Part shown: one piece after another, positions 60,016 through 64,000 of the stretch
Numbering within the stretch: position 1 is the stretch's first letter
Layout: each line of letters starts with the position of its first letter
Assembly: GCA_026874595.1 (NCBI GenBank)
Contig: CM049316.1
Location: 53,141,676 to 53,205,675, forward strand
DNA length: 64,000 nt
Origin: Sipunculus nudus
Lineage: Eukaryota > Annelida > Sipuncula > Golfingiida > Sipunculidae
Direction: 5' to 3'
Translations under genes and position numbers: made by a program
Notes under the pieces: generated by a model
What the model was told of the DNA's origin: nothing
The model's input: the letters and a program-made list of their open reading frames with translations, nothing else
The model's database searches: none

Positions 60016-63000
60016 CCACACTGCGCAGCGCATGAGGTCTGCATTCAATTATTTTTTTGCCCTGATTACCAGGTTCATAGTGCACAAGTTCCTTAATGAC
60101 ACTCCAGAATCCGGAGAAGATGCACACCAAAATCTAATCGATTCTTCCCGGGCCCATTCCCGAAATGTCCTGAAAATTTCAAAAGATTCCGTTCATGAGT
60201 TGGTGTTTTAGTGTGAACAACAGACAAACACACACGAATAAGAATGAACGCATGCCCTCCTGACGAAGGCAGTTATTCGCTCTACACTGTACTCTCCATG
60301 GTAAATAGACCACAGGCTATCTAATTACATTCTCTTTTAGAACAATAATTGTTCTTTGGAATATCGTATTAAACAAAATTCATCTTAATCAAACTTGACT
60401 TGTTTGGGTAAGAGTATGAAGCCTATTTCAAATGGGGTCATGACCTTATCTAGGAGAGTGCACTTAACCTTGAATGGGTCCATATTTCATTTGGTTTTCA
60501 AATCAGCGAAAATATACGATATTTTGTGAACTCCATAACCTTTGAAGTAGAACATATTTTAAAAAATATTTGATACACATCTTGTTTCGACCAAGCTGTA
60601 GGAGAAAAAAAAAAGGTATGATCCACAGCTCTGGCTGTCTCATTACTTTTGTAGAAGTATGATCCACAGCTTTGTCTGTCTCGTTTCTTTTGTAGAAGTA
60701 TGATCCACAGCTGTGGCTGTCTCGTTTCTTTTGTAGACGGTATGATCCACAGCTGTGGCTGTCTCGTTTCTTTTGTAGAAGTATGATCCACAGCTGTGGC
60801 TGTCTCGTTTCTTTTGTAGACGGTATGATCCACAGCTGTGGCTGTCTCGTTTCTTTAGTAAAAGTTTGATCCACAGCTGTGACTGTCTCGTTTCTTTTGT
60901 AGACGGTATGATCCACAGCTGTGGCTGTCTCGTTTCTTTTGTAGAAGTATGATCCACAGCTGTGGCTGTCTCGTTTCTTTTGTAGACGGTATGATCCACA
61001 GCTGTGGCTGTCTGGTTTCTTTTGTAGAAGTATGATCCATAGCTGTGGCTGTCTCGTTTCTTTTGTAGAAGGTATGATCCACAGCTGTGACTGTCTCGTT
61101 TCTATTGTAGAAGTATGATCCACAGCTGTGGCTGTCTCGTTACTTTTGTAGACGTTAGGATCAAAAGCTCCGTCTGTCTCGTTACTTTGTAGACGATATG
61201 ATCAACAACTCCGGCTGTCTCGTTCCTTTTGTAGACGTTATGACCCACAGCTCCGGCTGTCTCGTTTCTTTTGTAGACGGTATGATCCTCAAATCCGGCA
61301 GGTAAAGAACATGGTTCATAGTGGAGCAGTGGGCACGGTGAGGATGGTAAAGAGCTGCAGCAGAGATCCTCCAGGGATGCTGACCAAAGAATACCTCCGA
61401 AATTCAGGTTTAAATCACTAATATTATTAAATAAAATTATAATGTCCAAGAACACTTATTTTATTGAATGCTGTGCTTTAAGTAATTATTTGTCCTTGGT
61501 ATATATTTGACCTTTCAAAAAGGAAATGTAAATGTAAACTTGTGACATAATGATTGAATTTTCCATGTAATATCAGACAATTGCTCACATGATTTGCCCC
61601 CTCACGTCCCTCAAGAAAATCAACAGTTAGTTGAGTAGAGAATGCTGGGTATTGGGTTCTACTTTTGTCAACGCAATTGGAGTTTCGATTTCCCCTGTTA
61701 TTCAGAAAAAAATTACCTTGAGCCCTTTTTATTTTCTTTCAGGTGGTATTTTCATAGATTCAGCCGTACATGATATAGATTTGTTATGTTGGCTGGTCGG
61801 GGAGCGGCCATACTCTGTGTATGCGACAGGACATGCCATGCAGCCCATGTTTGCAGAGTGTGATGACGTTGATACCTGTGCTTTGGTGCTCAAATTCCCA
61901 GGTGGAGCCATAGGTATGATCGAAGTCAGTCGGCAGGCTCCAATAGGATACGATCAGAGAGTGGAGGTAATAATTAAATCAACATTTGAGAAGTAAACGC
62001 CATGCATCTGCTTTACTTTTTTGTTCAATGAACTGAAGAAGTGGGCGATGCTTCCTGTAAAAGCTACATAAAATTTTGAGTGGTGCTACAAACTGCTTGA
62101 AATAGCAAAATAAAATTTAGAGCGGTGCCACAAACTTCTTGTTAAAGCAACACAAAATCAAGAGTGGTGTTACAAACTTCTTGTTAAAGCAACATAAAAT
62201 TAAGAGTGGTGCTGCAAACTTCTTGTTAAAGCAACATAAAATCTAGAGTGGTGCTGCAAACTTTTTGTTAAAGCAACATAAAATCTAGAGTTGTGCTGCA
62301 AACTTCTTGTTAAAGCAACATAAAATCTAGAGTTGTGCTGCAAACTTCTTGTTAAAGCAACATAAAATCTAGAGTTGTGCTGCAAACTTCTTGTTAAAGC
62401 AACATAAAATCTAGAGTGGTACTGCAAACTTTTTGTTAAAGCAACATAAAATCTCGAGCGGTACTGCAAACTTCTTGTTAAAGCAACATAAAATCTAGAG
62501 TTGTGCTGCAAACTTTTTGTTGAAGCAACATAAAATCTCGAGCGGTACTGCAAACTTCTTGTTAAAGCAACATAAAATCTAGGGTGGTGCTGCAAACTTC
62601 TTGTTAAAGCAACATAAAATCTCGAGCGGTACTGCAAACTTCTTGTTAAAGCAACATAAAATCTAGGGTGGTGCTATGGTTAGGGATATTGTGGTGGAGT
62701 GAAGGATGCTAGCGACACAGCAGTGTGTATTTCAACATTACTCGTAACTATAGTACAGTGATCCCTTAATTCTGTAAGGATGTAAGCCAATATAAAAGTA
62801 AGTCCAGACTAAATGGTAGCATTTTACATAGTTCCATAATGGGAATTGTTATCTTGCTGAGGACTAGCAGTTTCTCTACAACTGCTGATGTCTGACGATA
62901 CTGAACCCCTAGAAGTTTCTGAATGGACACCATGTGCGTCCTGTTCGCCTTTGCACAATTCTTGTGGTTTCTTCTGTGGTACCATATATGTATATAACTA

Positions 63001-63232
63001 ATTATATATATGGTCGGAAAAATCTTCAGTTCTGTATCTCTGAATTTAATTTATATTTTGACAAAGGTATTTGGTTCTGATGGACTGGTGCAATCTGAAA
63101 ATAAACGTCATAAAGATGTGCTCCAGTGGTCGATGGAAGGCGTGAAAGCTCAGCCAATATATGACGACTGTTGTCAGCGGTATAGTGAAGCCTATAAGGT
63201 GGAGCTAGAACACTTCCTTAATGTTTTACAAG
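57545..63232 (+). CDS. Gfo/Idh/MocA-family NAD(P)-dependent oxidoreductase (inositol 2-dehydrogenase-like), six exons
   Basis: Gene model joining exons 57545-57761, 58062-58132, 58618-58726, 61277-61407, 61743-61966 and 63067-63232. All five introns are GT-AG and all phases agree, giving about 306 residues. The product shows a Rossmann GTGRIG motif near its start and the CEKP motif with the family's catalytic lysine (about residue 104 of the visible part). It also has an IDSAVHDID segment whose Asp and His, four apart, match the catalytic pair of inositol dehydrogenases. The family runs about 330-350 residues, so a few N-terminal residues and about 30 C-terminal ones lie outside the visible exons. 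Such cytosolic enzymes oxidise polyols or sugars with NAD(P)+; the exact substrate is not readable. Two introns hold minisatellites. Confidence 0.9.
58062..58132 (+). CDS. Oxidoreductase exon, end of the NAD-binding half
   Basis: 71 nt between tttctttcag and aagcag|gtaagc. It encodes VRAVMVCTPSFTHEHIV and QALEAG, the conserved 'V.V.TP...H' strand and helix of the family. Phases match both neighbours. Confidence 0.92.
58618..58726 (+). CDS. Oxidoreductase exon with catalytic EKP motif
   Basis: 109 nt between ttgtttcag and caacag|gtatga. It encodes KAVFCEKPLATTLEA and ends in CAFNR. The Lys of CEKP is the conserved active-site lysine of the family. Confidence 0.93.
58727..60612. other. Intron sequence, no further gene seen
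   Basis: Left part of a 2.55-kb intron. It contains a C run near 59467 and a (TA)n microsatellite at 59982-60012, but no additional exon that fits the phase. Confidence 0.6.
59982..60012. repeat. (TA)n microsatellite in intron
   Basis: About 15 TA dinucleotides. Confidence 0.93.
60613..61276 (+). repeat. 41/42-bp minisatellite made of copies of a 3' splice site
   Basis: Sixteen tandem units, alternating 42 bp (acggtatgatcca, cagctgtggctgtctcg, tttcttttgtag) and 41 bp (aagtatgatcca in place of acggtatgatcca). Every unit except one ends in a pyrimidine tract plus TAG, and begins with sequence equal or near-equal to the first 12 bases of the true exon at 61277 (acggtatgatcc). The array therefore looks like amplified intron/exon junction. 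Units next to the exon are the most diverged. Apparent long - strand frames here are products of the repeat. Confidence 0.93.
61277..61407 (+). CDS. Oxidoreductase exon downstream of the splice-site satellite
   Basis: 131 nt. Its acceptor (cgtttcttttgtag) is identical to those in the satellite units. The donor is attcag|gtttaa. It encodes RYDPQIRQVKNMV, then GAVGTVRMVKSCSRDPP, the family's usual link from 'FNRR.DP' to the substrate-binding domain. Phase 1 at both ends fits its neighbours. Confidence 0.92.
61743..61966 (+). CDS. Oxidoreductase exon with catalytic Asp/His
   Basis: 224 nt between tttctttcag and gtggag|gtaata. It encodes GIFIDSAVHDIDLLCWLVGE, containing the D-x3-H pair, and later GGAIGMIEVSRQAPIGYDQR, a beta-sheet segment of the C-terminal domain. 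Confidence 0.94.
62083..62675 (+). repeat. 42-bp intronic minisatellite (about 14 units)
   Basis: Unit: gtggtgctgcaaacttcttg, ttaaagcaacataaaatcta, ga. It lies in the intron between exons 61743-61966 and 63067-63232. Units vary at 'tctagag/tctcgag' and 'gtggtgctg/gcggtactg'. The - strand is open for 145 codons only because the period is 14 codons. Confidence 0.93.
62676..63066. other. Remainder of the last visible intron
   Basis: No separate feature. It ends with the acceptor 'tattttgacaaag' before the exon at 63067. Confidence 0.6.
63067..63232 (+). CDS. Oxidoreductase exon, C-terminal domain
   Basis: 166 nt between ttgacaaag and ttacaag|gtaagc. It encodes VFGSDGLVQSENKR and later YSEAYKVELEHFLNVLQ, the family's final strand and a helix. 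It ends in phase 1. The last roughly 30 residues of the enzyme must be encoded beyond, probably outside the window. Confidence 0.92.
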
Positions 63233-64000
63233 GTAAGCGTTCGAGAAAGCAAAAGTTATTATGTGAATACCAAGTTAAAAGCCGAGCGAAAAGATCAACT
63301 TAATAAATACACAAATCCCCTGCTATTTTTTTACATTGACAGGGAGTCATTTTGTAACCCATACAAGTGCGGATTTAGAAGCGCCCCCTCCCTCCCTTCG
63401 ACTTAAAAATATATAAATAATTAAAAAAATTCCACGATTAATAAAAAACGGATTTGCGCCCCACACCGTTTATTTTCTCATTTTTGCAGTCTACTGTCAT
63501 TTCCGGCAAACTTATTCACCTGTAGTGCTGCCCTCCCCCTTATTGCGACCCCATCGCCTTTCTAAAGTTCTTAAGTGCTCTATCCGCCCCTGCACATATC
63601 ATTAACAGGGAAGTAAAATATCCAAATCATGAATTCACTGGTATACCTGCAGACTGCTAACCTATGGCATACATATGTGTAATAATTAAAGGTTTTAACA
63701 GACCACAAATGGTATGCTTTACAGTTTGCTAGAGTTAAACCCGATAAGTAAAAAAACTGTTTATTCTCAATTACCGGTATATCACAGGAAACACAATTTT
63801 AGAAAAGTAGATAATCACGGAGTGTTATAGAGTATCAGTAAATGTTAACAGTCATATGAAATAGACGTTATAATTTAATCATTTTTGCATGGTCGTGGTT
63901 GAATTTGTACATATATTTGAAGCAGAGTGTCATCTGTGAGTTGTCAAACAATTTTCTGAGTTTATTTGCAGCAAAGGAAAACATACTATGATATATTGTC
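63233..64000. other. Intron or 3' flank, with a possible repeat fragment
   Basis: A block from about 63365 to 63595 is bounded by 'gtgcggatttagaagc' and 'gctctatccgcccctgcac', a weak inverted pair reminiscent of hAT-like MITE ends. No convincing terminal exon of the oxidoreductase is seen. Confidence 0.35.

Noticed and set aside
60503-61123. 206-codon minus-strand frame with repeated DHTSTKETRQPQLW-like units
   Set aside because: It is the antisense of the splice-site minisatellite. Several overlapping frames exist for the same reason, and the sense strand explains the sequence.
62200-62637. 145-codon minus-strand repeat frame
   Set aside because: Antisense reading of the 42-bp intronic minisatellite.
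63972-64000. Possible last exon after 'tatttgcag' at 63971, in phase with the exon ending at 63232
   Set aside because: It would add only about six residues before a stop and would remove the family's usual C-terminal helix. More likely the true last exon is beyond the window.

Overview
This is a eukaryotic, intron-bearing, repeat-dominated and AT-rich window. It most likely comes from a metazoan, probably a bivalve or other mollusc. The reasons are a split Gfo/Idh/MocA-type oxidoreductase gene with canonical GT-AG introns, a metazoan-type Ty3/gypsy element, tRNA-like SINE modules, and dispersed repeats with GTCC-rich ends ('ccgtccgtccgtc', 'ttagctcacctga') that I associate with mollusc genomes. 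That taxonomic call is inference. There are no bacterial operons, rRNA genes or CRISPR arrays. Dense protein-coding content is limited to the retrotransposon polyproteins and one host gene at the right end.

Layout. 361-3552 is a 42-bp minisatellite. 3553-7103 is mostly non-coding, with a MITE candidate (5534-5681), a GC-rich dispersed repeat and CRE-like sites. 7109-21097 is one composite retrotransposon insertion bounded by the 5-bp target duplication gtcgt. It contains a complete Ty3/gypsy element on + (LTR, PBS, intact 1470-aa gag-pol, PPT, 3' LTR). A second, nearly identical element is inserted on - into the 3' LTR of the first and has lost its own 5' LTR by deletion. Both polyproteins carry integrase BEFORE reverse transcriptase, the Ty1/copia-like order known from the Gmr1 group of Ty3/gypsy elements. 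22096-22873 is a tentative Ser-rich gene with two very short introns. 24471-28420 is a 31-bp satellite followed by degenerate TAGGTAGA-type repeat. 30640-35235 is a second, larger array of the same 42-bp satellite family seen at 361-3552. 35450-43190 and 46700-54530 are mosaics of dispersed repeats with internal 130-340 bp tandem units, including inverted copies and SINE-like modules, with isolated candidate exons at 36461 (+) and 47743 (-).

57545-63232 holds six phase-matched exons of a Gfo/Idh/MocA NAD(P)-dependent oxidoreductase (inositol 2-dehydrogenase-like). The extreme N-terminus and the C-terminus are missing from view. Two introns of this gene contain minisatellites. The one at 60613-61276 is striking: each 41/42-bp unit is a copy of the 3' splice site and the first bases of the exon that follows it, so the real exon is preceded by about 16 decoy acceptor sites.

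The main points for a second look are the splice-acceptor satellite, the integrase-first retrotransposon with its nested inverted copy, the 32- and 40-nt introns, and the recurrence of ~42-bp periods in four arrays. All coordinates, phases and motif readings were made by eye. Family assignments rest on recognised motifs and not on searches.
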